The notes: generated by a model not told the origin, from the sequence alone. Positions 34,215 to 47,827 are shown, counted from the stretch's first letter. The stretch: DNA of 64,000 bases from Pyricularia pennisetigena (GCF_004337985.1 NW_021940922.1:461509-525508); one strand, 5' to 3'. Translations and numbers: made by a program.

Positions 34215-37200
34215 GATGGCAACGGCTATGCAGTGCCAGGCAATATGGTCGGAAGCAGCTAGTCTAGTCTAGTCTCGCGTCTAGCTATAACGGTTGCACT
34301 CTTCTTCCCTCAAAAGAAGCAGAGCTCTCGGCTCCAGGTCGGGAGCGCAAATCAGGCGCCACCCAGGCATATAGGCAGTCCACCATGCGACGACACCCGA
34401 CAGGCTTCTCCATCGTTGCAGTGATCGCTTGTTTCCGAGAATCTGTCATCACATTGAGAAACAGCGGCAAGGCGTTCCAGGGGCTTGTCAACCACGAAAC
34501 GGTTGTTGGTGCATTTGCGAGGAGCTAGGGGTTCGAGTCTGAGACGAAAGGCGAAAGATGTGTGGATGCGAGATACAATAGATTGATGAATTACCTTTAG
34601 ACCTAGCACCCAGCCAAGTCAGTAAGCACCTACAAGTAAGTTGCTTTACCTGGTTCTTGGCTAGTGGATGTACCACATGTACCCTTGCTTGCATTGGTCG
34701 ATTATCTTAGGAAGGATGACGGGAGGGGCCATGTTATGGGGCGAACGGACGCACGGATACCACCTTTTTGCACTTTGACACTTTTGAAGGCAACCTTGGT
34801 ACCCACTTTGAATGGCGATTGACGGGTGGTGACCACGCTTCATTGTTGATGCTTCCGTCTCTCGATTGCCAAAGAGAAAAAGAAAAAAAAAGCATCGAAA
34901 TCCAAATTGCGCATTTTCGGCTTCTTTCTTTTTCTCCTTCCTCATTATACCCCTAAGCCTTTACAGTATCTTCAAGTCATTGCATCAACCAACAGGCTAC
35001 ACGATTGCCGCTCAATAATAACAAAAACAAAAAAAAAAGGCTCATTCCCCTCATTCCGAAATTGTGGAGAGACGCGGAAGCAACTAGTTTCAGAGATGTG
35101 ATACAAGCCCTGTACCTGCATACGTGCCTCACTTTTTCATCACCTCGACTAGGGAGGCGGAGAGCGGCCCGATCATGATGACTCGACTAAATTCTACAGT
35201 GGTTTAGGTGCACAATGTCTACATACAGTAAACGGTTTTTCCTCAATCTTGTCTTTCTGCCTTGGTCTCGCGCGGGCAAGCCACATTTTGTCTTGGCCAT
35301 TTTTGAAACACACTGGCCAGCCCGAAATCCTGAAAAGTTGTGCGCCGATTGTGACGGGCCAAGGGCATAAAGAACGCAGTGTTTTCTCGATGTCGCAATA
35401 ATGCGGGGGGTGTGCTGTGTTGGTCTTTTTATCCAAGCCAACACCGCATCCAGCATTCCTTGTACAGGCCACGAGGTGTTTCTGGCAGGAGGAGCCGGTC
35501 ACAGTTATTCCAACTGCATGAGCAAGGGGACGAGATGGTTGCTGCCCTACAATACGCCTCCTGCTCACCTTGGAATGTTGTTCTCCCTCCCGCCCGGCTG
35601 CACGGTTGAAACGCGATTGACATTCCAGCCACGGCTTTGTTTTTCACGAATTTTGCCCACAACTTTCAGAGGTCCGTCTGGCATAATTGCACAAGAAGTA
35701 TTACAATCTCAATACTACGCTTCCAGTATCCGTTTCCTGCAGCATCCTTTATTAGTATTTATGGCATGGCATCCATATGATACTGACAGACCAAATTATC
35801 TGTATCAGTAAGAGCGAGCCTGTTAGTCGGCAGGTCTTGGACAGTCTGGCTGCTGCTATCGCTGCCAAGAGATGCAGCTAATCCCCATACACGTCGAGCT
35901 CGAGACAAACCCGGCGCATCGTGTATCTGCAAAGCTCAGAAAATATTGGAATATAAGCTCACACAACCACATCCTACATCAAGTATGCAATTTTTTTCGT
36001 CTTGTGAAATGTATTCTCGGGAGCCTTGTCGAGCTCAACCGTGCTTCATGCTTGTTCGAGGTACCATTTTCTACAGGCTTGCCTTGAGCTTCGTGGACCT
36101 TTTTCGGCACGACGAAGCTGTCAACACTGTGGGAGCTGCTTCTCTAGATATTTTTGTCACTTCTTCCTCTTGAGAGGCACATTCTCTGTGTGCTCTCCTT
36201 TATTCGGCGGTTACCAGGTAGACATTTGAGCTCCGAAGAAAAGCGCCGGACCTGACCGTCTCTTCAAAGGACACGTTGACCTAGCTGCCGCACTAGTAAG
36301 ACTTGGACTTTCTAGCAAGACCGGTTGTCTTTTCTACATATTGGCGAAATAGAAGAGTCCAAGGTGAGCAAACTACGTATGCCTTCCAGATCTATGCAAG
36401 AGGACTCAAATGGCGATGGATTGTATCAGCCACCAAGAGTGCTACGAGTGCTACAGAGTAAAGAACTCGATCAAACATTCACTCGAAGACATTTGGAAAA
36501 ATCGGGTATAGCCGCGCTTTCTTCAGATCCTCGCGCCTGACAGTCATGAACCAGCAGAACGAGAGCTCCGAGACTAAACCACCAATTACCAGGGACGTGG
36601 ATTGTCTGTCTTGATCCCGATACAGCGCAGTTTGACTCGGTAAAAGGGAAACTCCGCTGTGATGAAGATCCAACCCAGCCTCATCTATGTAAAATGTGTA
36701 TAAGATTGCAGAGCAAGCTTGCTGCAGCCGCCATGTCACATCCGGAAGCATCAAGGTGCCGTTATATCCATCAAGGTGGCCGAGACAGGGGCTGGCAGAA
36801 TCTTTGAGGTCACAGCTTCTGTCTGGACTCCCGCCCGATCCTGTCAAGGAATGACGACTTGGGACATGGCAAGGCATTGTTGCCATTAGGATTCTGGCGC
36901 GCCGCAGTTAGTCGCAGCTTGGAAGCCTGCTCCTCCTCGGTGGCCTGGCTTCGCCGTCGATACCTGTGGGTTCACCGGTAAATCCCATGAATGTAACGAT
37001 AAGTCACCACAACTGGTGGCCCAATATACCGGTAGATGGAACTCGCTAGTCATGCAAGTTCAAGCGATCGTAGACAACTATCCTTGGTGAATCATGGCAT
37101 TCACAAAATCGAGATAAGTTTGATGAGAATTGGCATACTGAGATATGACGAAATTAGAGTTTGATGAGCGATGCTGATCATGGCCGTGACAAAAAAAACC

Positions 37201-39710
37201 ATGTAACAAAACACCTGGACTGGCATCTAAACGCTTGTTTAACGTTGTTAGGCGCAAAGATCTCAAGCTTCCAGACTAGTCAACAATTTTGTTGAGGCTT
37301 GCTACTCAACCAAACCCGGGATCTGCATCCCTTGGTCATCGACAAGTTTGCGCAGAATGGTATTGTTCAGAACATAATCTTCTCCGACTCAGAGATCAAG
37401 ACAGGGCGGTCAACGCCGAAAAGGCTCTTTTAGCAGAGTTGGGGTCCAAAGTCCTTTCAATCGCCAAGAGTAGCGAATCAAGACCGGCATATATTCTCTT
37501 CAAGACCTGGAGCTTATATTTCCATGTAAAGCTGCAAATAGCTATAACGAGACACGCCGCTCCCAGAGCCACCATACCATGAGTTTCGTCACAAATACCC
37601 TGTCGCCCGGCGGTGAATAGGCTTCCAAAACTCCAGCAACGGGTGGCAGGTGGTTTATCAGAACGCGTGGTTTCGTTCCAGTTCTGGTCGCGCGAGCAGG
37701 ATACACTATGTAGACAAGGTGAGAAGGTAAAATAAAATTCCCAAAACCAATATTCGTTTATATGGTTCCACATCGGCACTATTGGGGTTTGCTTGTTCTG
37801 GAATGTTGGGTCCCCCATGCGGCATGACAATACGGCATGCTATTCATGAAGTTCTTTGGTACCAAATACGACGGCGTACTCCGTAATCAGGATAGCATCT
37901 CCACTTGCGTCGGCTCCTTCACCGAGGTAAAAAGGCCACCCGAACCGAGGTTCGGGTGAGCTTCCGTCGGGTACATCGGTCCGGGGGTTTGGTTATACGA
38001 GCCACAATGGGAGAAGAAAAAAATGTGCAAATGCCGGGAAGAAAAATTTCCCGAGGGGGTTCCCGGTAGTTGTAGTGCGAAGAAAGAAAAATAGTACAAG
38101 GGCTTCGTGCTATTCGAATGGTTTACGGTCAACATTCTACAATTCCATGATGAACGCCTTGGTAGGAAATTCCTGTTAACTCCCACGAACCCAGTCCGTG
38201 TCCGCTTGGGTTGCAGTTCGCGGGGTATATGCTTGATGGTTAGTCGGTAGCTCATCCTTGCCTGTGGTGATTTGAATGAAACGCAATCGATTCGTTCTGG
38301 TTAGGAATACAACCGAGAAACGGAAAAAGTGGTCCTCAATATTAGGGCTACCTGTTAAGGATATTATTACGTCGTGGCAACAAGGATTTAAAAATCCCTT
38401 GCGGCTGTCAAGATCTGTACCATTCTTCCCTAATTGTTTGTTATGCTGTTCGACAGCAGTTAATAAAGCAAAGTTCGCTCCGGGAACTACCGCAAGATTG
38501 TGGCTTCAGAGTTTGACCAGGCAGCTGGTAATTTAATTTGGTACCTTGCCCGAAGTTATTTGTTAAAGAGCCACGCAATTCTTGTCAATTGCATGGATAA
38601 ACAGATACCCATGGATATAATATCCCACACCACGAACCAGAGCAATACTAACACCACCTAGGTGTAGACAAAAGTACTCATCGGTCACCTCCTGACGTAC
38701 TGGAATCGTCGCGTGGACATGTCTCCATCTTCGGCGCTGCCGCGGCGAATTTGAATTGCCCTGGGATTGATTCCCTCTCACCTTTTCCCCGCATTATTCT
38801 CCGCGCAAGTCCAGGTTTTCCGGACTTTTGCCGATGCCCATGCAACCTTTGATGCAGGTTGTGACGTCCTCGGGACGAGCAGAATTTTATAGAGAAAAAA
38901 AAAATAAAAATAAAAAAAACAGAAAAGAAAAGGGATCACGATTTGACAAGCCTGGGAGGAAAGTGTTTTGCAGCTGCCACCTGAATTTATCTGAACATTC
39001 CAAACAGGTCTCTATATTTTGGAGATGAACTTTGTTTGTCCTTCAAAGAAAAAAAAAACCCTTTTGCATTTTCTGCTAGCTTCCTTACAAAGGAAAAATA
39101 CACTAGAAAAACTTACAACCTGGCAGCCGGATTCCGAAGGAAAACTTTGACCAGATATAATTTCCCTGGATGAAAACACAGGTCCCAGAAAAGGCAGAAA
39201 ATCTTGTAGCTCGATTTGCGATGTAACAAGACTCCGCAACCACAAACCACTTTTGCCCCATAAACATGGGGAAAATCATGTGGGCAAAGATGCAAATTGC
39301 CCAATCGAAACACAAGCAGCCAGCCATAATGACACACACCTTGGTTGGTCTCCAGGTTCCAGTAGGCCGGCATTGCTCTAGACGGCCAGCAAACATATCG
39401 GCAGATCATAGAGTCGCCAGTCAGTGCATGTGGGAAACCGGAGACTAGTCCAACCCCCGTATCAGAAATGAGACAAACGCCCGAGCATGTGGGAAAACGA
39501 GCGTCATGTTCGGCAAGCATCTCGGGTTGGGATAATATCATGCATGACATGACGGCTGGGGCTTGTGGATTCCCAGAGATGGGATCAACATAAATATCCC
39601 CAGAGGTTTTTCCCCCAAATCCTTCTAGAGTTTCCCGGCACGACGCCTTTGTTCTTTGCTGCCGCCCGCCTCCCGCTCAACGGTCCAACGACCTCAGTCC
39701 CTTGCCCGCC
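34215..39710. other. Gene-poor region of about 5.5 kb
   Basis: No gene I can support. Minus-strand frames at 36479-36886, 37078-37266 and 37396-37830 follow one another and include one hydrophobic stretch (MVALGAACLVIAICSF), so a decayed gene is possible, but family and splicing are not recognisable. Confidence 0.5.
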
Positions 39711-41605
39711 ATGCGCCAATCTACGATCCAGTCACTGCTGCTGGCCGCTGGCGCCTCGGCGGCCGTGCTTCCACGGGCCAGCCAAGGCCCGACTGTTCAA
39801 ATCGCCAACGGCTCCTACTATGGCGTGCACAATTCATACTACGACCAGGACCTGTTCCTCGGCATGCCCTATGCGCAGCCGCCCGTCGGTAACCTCCGCT
39901 TTCGCGTCCCGCAGTCCCTGAACTCGACCTGGGACGGCGTGCGGAACGCGACTGAGTACGGCTACGCCTGCATCGGCTATGGCTCGGACCAGTGGGTGCT
40001 GGGCAACTATGTCAACGAGGACTGTCTGACTGTCAACGTCGTCCGTCCCGCGGGTGTTTCGGCCGACGCCAAGCTCCCTGTCGCCGTCTGGATCCACGGC
40101 GGCGGTTACATCATGGGCAGTAAGTAAATATTTTAGATGATGCCCTCGCACGCCAGATGTGAGAAGCGCCTCTAGCTCACAGGCCCCGGGGGGGCAACCT
40201 TTTGAACAGGCGGCAGTGATCCCAGGTACAACACCTCGTTCCTCGTCAAAGAGTCGGTGGAGATGGGCACGCCCATGGTCGCCGTCACGCTCAACTACCG
40301 GCTGTCGGCCTGGGGCTTCATCTTCGGCAGGGAGGTGCAGGCCGCCGGGCAGACCAACATCGGCATGCGCGACCAGCGGCTGGCGCTGCACTGGATCCAG
40401 GAGAACATCGGGGCCTTTGGCGGCGACAAGACCAAGGTGACCATCTTTGGCGAGTCTGCCGGCGGCAACTCGGTCGGCACGCAGCTCGTGGCGTACGGCG
40501 GGCGCGACGACGGTCTCTTCCGCGCCGCCATCTCGCAGTCCGGCGCGCCCTCGGCCCTGGGCCGCATGGACACGGCCGAGTCGTGGCAGCCCTACTACGA
40601 CAACCTGGTCCGCAAGGCCGGGTGCGCCAACGCGCCCGACTCGCTCGACTGCCTGCGCGCCGTCCCCGCCGACGCGCTCAGCGCCCTGATCAACTCGACC
40701 GACGTCCTGGCGGGCCCGGCGCGCCCCGTCATCGACGGCGACTTCCTGATGGAGCTCGGAACCGCCTCGCTCCGCGCCGGCCGCTTTGTGCACGTGCCGT
40801 ACCTTATCGGGGCAAACGCCGACGAGGGCGCGTCCTTTGGCGCCCGCGGCATCAACACCGAGGACGAGTTCGTCGCCATGGTGCAGCGCAGCAACGCGGG
40901 GCTCACGCGCGACGACGCCCTCGCCCTCGCGGCCCTGTACCCCGACGACCCGGCGCAGGGCCTGCCGGCCACGCTCGACGGCCGCCCCGGTCCGGAGCTG
41001 CAGCCGCTGCTGGGGTCCATGTGGAAGCGCAGCGCGGCATACGCCGGAGACCCGGTGATGCACGGGCCGCGCCGCGTCGCCAACGAGGAGTGGGCCCGCC
41101 GCGGCGTCCCGTCCTACAGCTACCACTTCAACGTGCTGACGAGCGGCACGCCGGCCTGGGCCGGGTCGACCCACTTCCAGGAGGTCGCCTTCATGTTCAA
41201 CAACACGGGCGGTCTGGGCTACGGCAACGCCGTGTCGGTGAACCCGTTCGACGGCATGCCCGAGTCGCTCAAGAGCCTGTCGCACATGATGGCGAGGATG
41301 TGGATCAGCTTCGTGGTCAACTTGGACCCGAACCACATTGGTATCGGTATGTACATCCTCTGTCCCTTGATGGAGAAAAATAAAATGATGATTTTGTTGA
41401 TGCCATTGCGAGTACTAAATGTGAAACACTCTCGGCCTCCCAAACAGACAAGCCGGCAGAATGGCCCGTCTACACGCTCGAGCAGCCCAAGAACTACGTC
41501 TTCGACGTCAACGCCACCGGCTTTGGATATCTCGAGCCTGACACTTATCGCGCCGAGGGAATCAGGTACATAATTGACAGGTTTGAGACTGTCTTTAGGC
41601 AGTAA
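39711..41605 (+). CDS. Secreted type-B carboxylesterase/lipase
   Basis: Alpha/beta-hydrolase of the carboxylesterase type B family, about 567 residues. Exons 39711-40119, 40210-41346 and 41448-41605; all junctions keep frame. The start is ATG 39711; the in-frame TTG nine bases earlier was rejected. Residues 1-18 form a signal peptide. Motifs in order: FLGMPYAQPPVGNLRFR, EDCLTVNVVRP (family signature), IHGGGYIMGS (oxyanion hole), the nucleophile elbow GESAGG with Ser near residue 219, an acidic residue in ANADEGASFG, and the likely catalytic His in STHFQEVAFMFN. It hydrolyses carboxylic esters outside the cell; the substrate (lipid, sterol ester, plant ester) is not decidable. The 500-codon antisense frame is a GC-bias shadow. 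Confidence 0.92.
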
Positions 41606-42975
41606 GCTTGCAGGAGATGCACATGTGCCTGATAGCGAGTTGGAATTACTAGAAGCGATAGGCTATAATATATGATCTATCATGACTCCTTGTGATTACG
41701 ACAATGTTGGATATCCCATCATGTTTACATTATTGGCGAGACGTGAAACATTTCAAACTGATTGTTCTTATTTTCTCCTATTTTCCCCTCCTTATTTTGC
41801 GCTGAGTTGTACGCCAACAATCTCCAGATATACTTGGTAAAAGACGGAATTTGCCGCCAATTGCCGAGTTAATATCGATCCAGTTGCAGGTCCTGACACA
41901 GTTTGCACCTTTTGGCCAGTCAGTTGGTCGATCCAGCAGGCTGAGCATCTATGTCTGTGACGTTGACCGCAAGAAGCGCATGTGTCCCGCTGCGTTCGTT
42001 CAACAAGAGAGCGCCACATGACTGGTGTCAGAAGAATCGGTTTCATTGTGATCTAAGCCCGTGTTTATCACGTCACAGCACCTTTGCCTACCTATCTTCC
42101 CCAAGGTTTACCCATGTGACAATTATCGAGGTCGCTTTCGCTAGCATGGTTTTGGGACAAGGGCAAACATGGGTTTTTCGTCTAAAATGCCATGTCTACC
42201 TATGCTACTGTTACTTGCCTTATTCAAGTCTACCTTCTTTCTGGAAAGACAGTCGTCATTTTTCGGACGACGATTAAATCATCCAAATGCTAAATCAGCA
42301 CCGGGGTCCGAAGATCAGCAAATTAGATCCCATTCCATGCCCAAGTGTTGGCGAGGAGGAAGAAAGATGCAAGGATCAAAGGGATTGGGTACAACTCGGA
42401 CAAACCCAATCGGCATAACGAACCGAGCCCCGACCAAGCCAACATCAAAGTCTCTGGTAAATGCCACATGCAGCCACTAGACAGTTGACAGCAACGAAGG
42501 CCCGGGGCACTGGATCCCTGCATCAAATATTCAGCCGAACTTGAGAACATGATTGCATGCGGCCGGACTGTTGGAAAGATACGATGCTGTGCTGTGCTGT
42601 GCTGTGCTGTGCTGTGCTGTTATCCAATTTGATCTACCTCTGCTCTTGTTTCCGTCCCCCGTCAATGCTAAGCCAGAATTCTAGCCGTTCAGACTCGTTC
42701 CCTTTCCAAAAAGCCAACCGACCCCGTGCGTGCAGGCCCAGCTTCCAGTCTGAAACGCCGATCATGTTGCGGATAGTCCTGACCGAAAAGGTGTTTTTTT
42801 TTTCTTCGATGGAAACTTGGTGTCAGGGTTTCGTAGATGAAGGTACTGCTTTACTGAACAGGCTCTGTTGTGATTTTTGATGGTTCGTATCCCCGCGGGT
42901 GTTGGGCTTTTGGTCGTCTGATCGACTCGAGCGAAGCTTCGTCCCTCCAGAGGAACAAATGACCGTATACATCCA
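41606..42975. other. Intergenic region with microsatellite
   Basis: No gene seen. It contains the GCTGT repeat listed separately. Short frames at 41950-42480 look accidental. Confidence 0.55.
42586..42620 (+). repeat. Microsatellite (GCTGT)7
   Basis: Seven perfect tandem copies of the pentanucleotide GCTGT, in intergenic DNA. Likely variable between strains. Confidence 0.95.
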
Positions 42976-43305
42976 TTATTTCCACGCACCATCCTTCTTG
43001 ATACCCCAGTAGTAAAGCAAACCCATCAAAAATATTATACCGAGGACTTTTGTGGACGAAGAAACACGTCATGTTAGCCTTGAACATTGGATAAGGAAGA
43101 ATTATAACAAGACTGTTGAGGCTTGATGCAGCTACTTACTAACGCCAAAGACGTCCAACTTTGTGTGATCCTCTCCGAGAATACTTTTGGTGACGCCGTA
43201 CATATCTGCTAACCTTTTTACCAGGGTGCTATGGGCGATCTCGGGCATGTCGGCAGCCATCCTCTTGACGAGGAGCTCGCCGTCGATGACAGGAATGATA
43301 GGCAT
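42976..43305 (-). CDS. Small tail-anchored protein, 78 residues
   Basis: Found by splicing. Exon 1 is 43140-43305 and exon 2 is 42976-43046, with a GTAAGT donor, a CTAAC branch site and a CAAAAG acceptor. The junction completes an Ile codon and the frame then stays open to TAA. The protein begins MPIIPVIDGELLVKRM and contains a charged, helical segment (DMPEIAHSTLVKRLADMYG). It ends in one hydrophobic helix (VILGIIFLMGLLYYWGI) followed by KKDGAWK, the layout of a C-terminally anchored organelle or ER membrane protein. The lysines after the helix resemble an ER or mitochondrial outer-membrane context, but that is inference. An in-frame upstream ATG at 43395 would add 30 residues; I prefer 43305. 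No family recognised. Confidence 0.6.
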
Positions 43306-44871
43306 GACTACCAAGGGGCCTAGAGAGATGAAAAGACTCGGGGGGAAAAGGGTGTTGATCAAGAGCAAGGTCGACCGGCGATTGGATATCAGCAAATAAA
43401 GAAATGAAAAATATATAACAGAAATCAGATTAATATTTTGGTTATCTGACCGGCAGTTTGCAAAAGAATGTCGAGAATGGAAAGAGATGAAGGTTGAGAT
43501 GATCTAGACGATGTTCGACGTATACTCGGAACTGCCAAAACCTCAAAAGAAGAATCCACATCGAACAAAGAAGATCTCGAAACGGACAGCGCCGGAATAT
43601 TATAACAGAATCTCTTATGAGCCGAGCGGGCCAAATCAAAGCAACACGATGAAATCCGCCCTTTTTCCCCCCCTCCCCCCCTTCCCGTCCCCATCGCTAC
43701 CTGTTTACAGTATCCAGGGGTTTGTGACAAGGCCGGGATGTGGCTAAGCCAAGATGAAGTGATGAGCCCCCCCTTTTGAGATCCAGTTGGTCGTACCGTG
43801 TTAGTGTATCTACCATTAAAGAGAGAAAGGTACCAAGCACGTGGCGAGACGAAACCCGGAGACTATGTGGGAGGGTGTTTTCGGAGGAGCAATCGCATCA
43901 TTGGATCCTCGTTATCGCATGGCGGGATGCGCCGTTGCATTGCTTCAGGCATGGACAAAGGGAGGAAAAAAGGACTAGAAATGGTTCGATTCTGCGGATG
44001 CCATTTGTTTCAGCTGAGGCGAGAGCTGGCGCGTCAGCCCTGTAGGGATCCACACTTTTCTTTTTTTCTTTTTTTTTTTCTCTTTGCTGGACNGTAAATT
44101 ACGTGTTCCAGGCCTGTGAATTTTCTTTTGGAAATGTGAAATTTTAAGCGGCATTCGTAACTGATGAGTTCTGCCAAGACTTTACCAGAGGCCTGAAACT
44201 AATTGGCAAGCCAAACAGCCAATTATGTGACCACGTCTGGAGCCGTTGAGACAGGAATGCGGGAATGACAAGGACCATCATCCCTGCACCTGGGTTAGTG
44301 GGGGGGGGGGGGGATCTGGATCTTGTCGCGCGGTTAGCGGCAGTTTTGGGGGGCTTTTTTTCTTCTTCTTGCTGCAGAAGTGGCACTAAACCGTTCAGAA
44401 GAAAAGAGCCAGAAGAAAAGCAAGCAATTAAGTACTGGCACTTACATTCACACACACATATGTTAGGTTAGCAACACTGATTTTACAAAATAAAACAGCC
44501 TGGAAAATCAAACCGACAGTCCACGGAATCCAAACGGAATTGAACAAATGACCATTACAGTATAGTAAATATAGATTTCAACTTGGCACCGCCATAGTAT
44601 CACATTTGCTAGCAAATCCCCACTGCAAAACTTCATCCCATCTACCGCATTCTCCTCCACTTGTAGCATGGAGAAACAACACAATCCAAGTTTGGAAATA
44701 ATGTCGCAATCAAACCAGGTTCGCCCTTATCCAACGCCATACAAACCAAGTCGCCGGATGTGTGTAGTAGTAACCTCCAAAAGAAAACCACAGTTTTTTT
44801 TTCCTTCTTTTTCTTTTTAACATGTACAATACCCACAAACACAAAACACAAACAACGCCCTGGTCAATCAA
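43306..44871. other. Intergenic region with single N and G14 run
   Basis: No gene seen. One ambiguous base at 44093 next to a T-rich tract and a run of 14 Gs at about 44300-44313, both likely sequencing trouble spots. Confidence 0.6.
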
Positions 44872-47827
44872 TCAATCCCCTCGCGTCCTCACCAACGCAT
44901 CCTCTAGCACGTCGGCCACCTTCATGGCCATGTCCGACTTCCTCCCCAGGTAAAACAGCGCCCGGATGCAGTGCTCCACCCCGCTCCTGCCGGCGCCGTC
45001 TCCGGCCGGCCCGAGGCCGTACTGCCTACGGGACCCGGCGTCGCGCGTCATCATCAGCACGGCCGCGCGCGAGAAGGCCCGTATCAGGATGACGGTCCAC
45101 GGCTCCGTCATGATGGTGCCCTCGTTGACGGCGTGATGCAGCCCCGGCATCTCGGGGGCGGCCTCAAACGACCCCGGCCCGGCGTCCAAGGCGGCCGGCG
45201 TCGACACCCTCGCCAGGTCCGCCAGCTCAGCCGCGCTCCCGGCCCGCATGTTGGCCACCATGCCGGCGCCGCGGCGCGCGTCCGCCTCGACCGCCAGCCC
45301 CCGCCCGCGCGCGTCGGCAAACTCGACCAGGTCCGCCAGCATCAGCACGGCCAGGTGCCAGTGCGCCGAGATGCAGACGAACCAGCTGCGGATGCGCGCC
45401 GGCACGTCGCGGTAGTGCCGCACCAGGTCGCGGAAGAAGGCCCCGTGCGTCACGTTCCAGTACCGGTGCAGCCCGGCCGCCCGCGCGATGGCCGCCTCGA
45501 CCTTCTCGGGTCCCGCCGACGTCTGCTGCAGCAGCACCGTCTGCAGGTGCGCCAGGTGCCGGTACAGGAGCACCTTGGCGGGGGCCGAGCGCGTGACCGC
45601 CTCGGCTGCGTCCTGGTAGCTGCACGGCCATGTCGTTCGCATCCTCGGCCGGGCCACGTCGTCGTCGATAAAGAGCTCCACTTTCCAGCCGCGCGACGAC
45701 GTGCCGTCGGGCCCGTCGTCCTTGTTCTTGTCGCGCTGCTCCGCGACGCGGTCGTGTTGGCTGTCCTCGTCCGTCACCGACAGTGGGCGCTCGTTCATGC
45801 CTGAGGAGACGGTGTCGAACATGACGGCGAGCCAGTAGAGGAGCCCGATTGTTTTTTCGTCTTCTTGCTCGAGTCTTTGCTGGTTGAACGCGCCGCTGCC
45901 GTACTGTGCATAATGATGATGATGATGATGATGATTGTGATGATGATTGTGATGATGATGATGCTGCTGCTGCTGCTGCTGCTGCTGATGTTGTGGTGAT
46001 TGTGAACCTGCCCACCCCTTGGATGACGCCTCGAAGCGTCGCTTGAGAGCTTGCACCCGCCGCATGGCCCGCTCTATGTAAACCGGCGGCCCATCCTTTT
46101 CCAGAACCCTATCGATCTCGGTCATGAGAGACGTCGTATCAAAAGGATCAGCCTGCCGCCCACCACCACCACCAGCTCCAGACCCAGATCCAAGATCCCA
46201 CTCAGACCCAACACCGAACCCGGCGCCCCGATCCTCGTCTTCATCGTCATCGTCTTCCTCTCCCCAGGGCCTCTGCGCGAGCCCAAACACCAGCTCCGCA
46301 CACGCAACCTTGTACGACTCGAGGTGCGCGACGTCGTCCAGCGCCGCCCTCGCCTGCGCCCAAAAGTGCCGCTGGATGCTCCTGTCAAACTCCTCGGTCA
46401 TTTGGCGCTCAATGTCGTCCCCGTCGGAGTAGCAAGACGAAGACGGGGACGACGACGAAGAAGACGCACCAGCAAACGAATCCGGCGACGATGACGACGA
46501 CGACGACGACGACGACGACAACCTCGACCTGTACCGCCGGCGCTGCCGCCGACTGCCCTGCGCCCACTGCGTCGCAAAGGCCATGATGGCAGAGTGCAGC
46601 GCCCTGCTGGCCGCCCGGTCCTGGGCCTTGGTGGTCCTGACCAGCCCCACCTCCCTCGCGGCGCGGTCGAGCTTGACGGTGCGCTGCAGGACGCGGTTGG
46701 ACCAGTTGGGCCCCCACTCGGCCAGCCGCAGGGCGTCCTCGCGGCGGGAGACGCCCTTGTAGGGGCAGGTGCCCTCGGTCAGCCAGCACGAGAGGTTGTG
46801 CTCCAGCACGTCGTGGTAGATCTGCAGCAGGCCCGAGGAGATGGAGGCCGTCGTCGCCGAGGCCATCATCCGCTGGTCGATGGAGAAGCGGGAGATGGGC
46901 GAGGTGGAGCACAGAGCCATCGACGAGGGGGAGGACGATGTGGTGGTGGAAGTGGTTTCTTCGGGCGTGTAGCGGCGGCGGCGGCGCTTGTTGCTACGTT
47001 GCAGATCGCTGCTGCTGCTGCTGCTGCTGCCGCCGCTGCTGCTGCCGCCGGAGCTGGTGAAGCTGGCGAAGCTGGATGACCGGGCTGATGGCTGGTGTGG
47101 GGAGAATGATGAGGAACACGACAGCGAAGGGCTAAGATTGAACCCAGGTGCGCTGTCCACCTGTGGATTATATTCCAAGTGATCAGATCCTGGGTGCTGG
47201 TACGTTGTCGCTGTGGTCGGGAACGCCGGGGCAAATGGATCCGACAAGTCGAACGGCATGCCCCCTTCCAGAGACGGGATCGGCTGTGGCGGAAAAGGAA
47301 AGCTCGCGTCTGCGTGGAGGGACTGCAGATCGAACAGATCATCCGACATTGGGGCCGACATGACGCTGCCGAGATCTGCATCCGGGAGCATCGAGACCTC
47401 TCCGATGCCGACGTCGGGGATTCCTGTCGTCGTGCTTATACCATAGCCGCGAGCGTCCACGTCATCGGCGAACCCACGCTTCTGCGATTTCGTCGGCGTC
47501 AGGTGCTGGCGGGAAGCGGCCTGCAGCGCCAACGACACTTGGATCTGCTGCCAGGCCCAGTTCATGGTGCACGTCTTGCCCGTCCTCCGGCAGTACGAGC
47601 ATTGCTTGGTCTCTGGCGCTGTTTGTGTCGCAAGCCAACGAAAACAACGGCCAAGTTAGCTTCAGTCCGTAAGGAGTAAACGGAAATCCCATCGCACCTT
47701 GGAGATTCCCACTCAATATCGAGGCAGCATGCTCCCCGTTCAACTGTGCGGGAACCTCTAGCTGGGGAGCATCGCATGCCCTTTTGGACCGTCGACACTG
47801 GTCGCAAGAATAATGTTGCCTAGGCAT
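44872..47827 (-). CDS. Zn2Cys6 transcription factor with asymmetric zinc cluster
   Basis: Nuclear DNA-binding regulator of the fungal binuclear zinc cluster class, about 958 residues. Exons 47698-47827 and 44872-47618. The cluster is split by the intron: exon 1 has CDQCRRSKRAC (Cys 8, 11, 18) and exon 2 has CSYCRRTGKTC (Cys 50, 53, 60). The 31-residue spacer between the third and fourth cysteines is unusually long. Together with the CTMNW sequence after the cluster it resembles the asymmetric cluster of Aspergillus AlcR. The donor (GTGCGA) is the weakest splice call; another donor would shorten the spacer slightly. The rest has Ser-rich, Asp-rich and Gln/His-rich low-complexity tracts (codon repeats at about 45911-45990 and 46488-46520). 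The conserved C-terminal part has no recognised domain. Neighbours suggest it might control oxidative or hydrolytic genes nearby, which is inference. Confidence 0.85.
45911..45990 (-). repeat. Triplet-repeat tract coding Gln/His run
   Basis: Imperfect ATG/ATT/CTG triplet repeats on the plus strand, read on the minus strand as a glutamine run followed by a histidine/asparagine run inside the regulator. Prone to length change. Confidence 0.9.

Noticed and set aside
36479..37830. Candidate minus-strand gene made of several short frames
   Set aside because: No start, signal or splice chain could be assembled and no family was recognised.
39834..41336. 500-codon antisense frame over the carboxylesterase
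   Set aside because: GC-rich shadow of the esterase; no recognisable motif.
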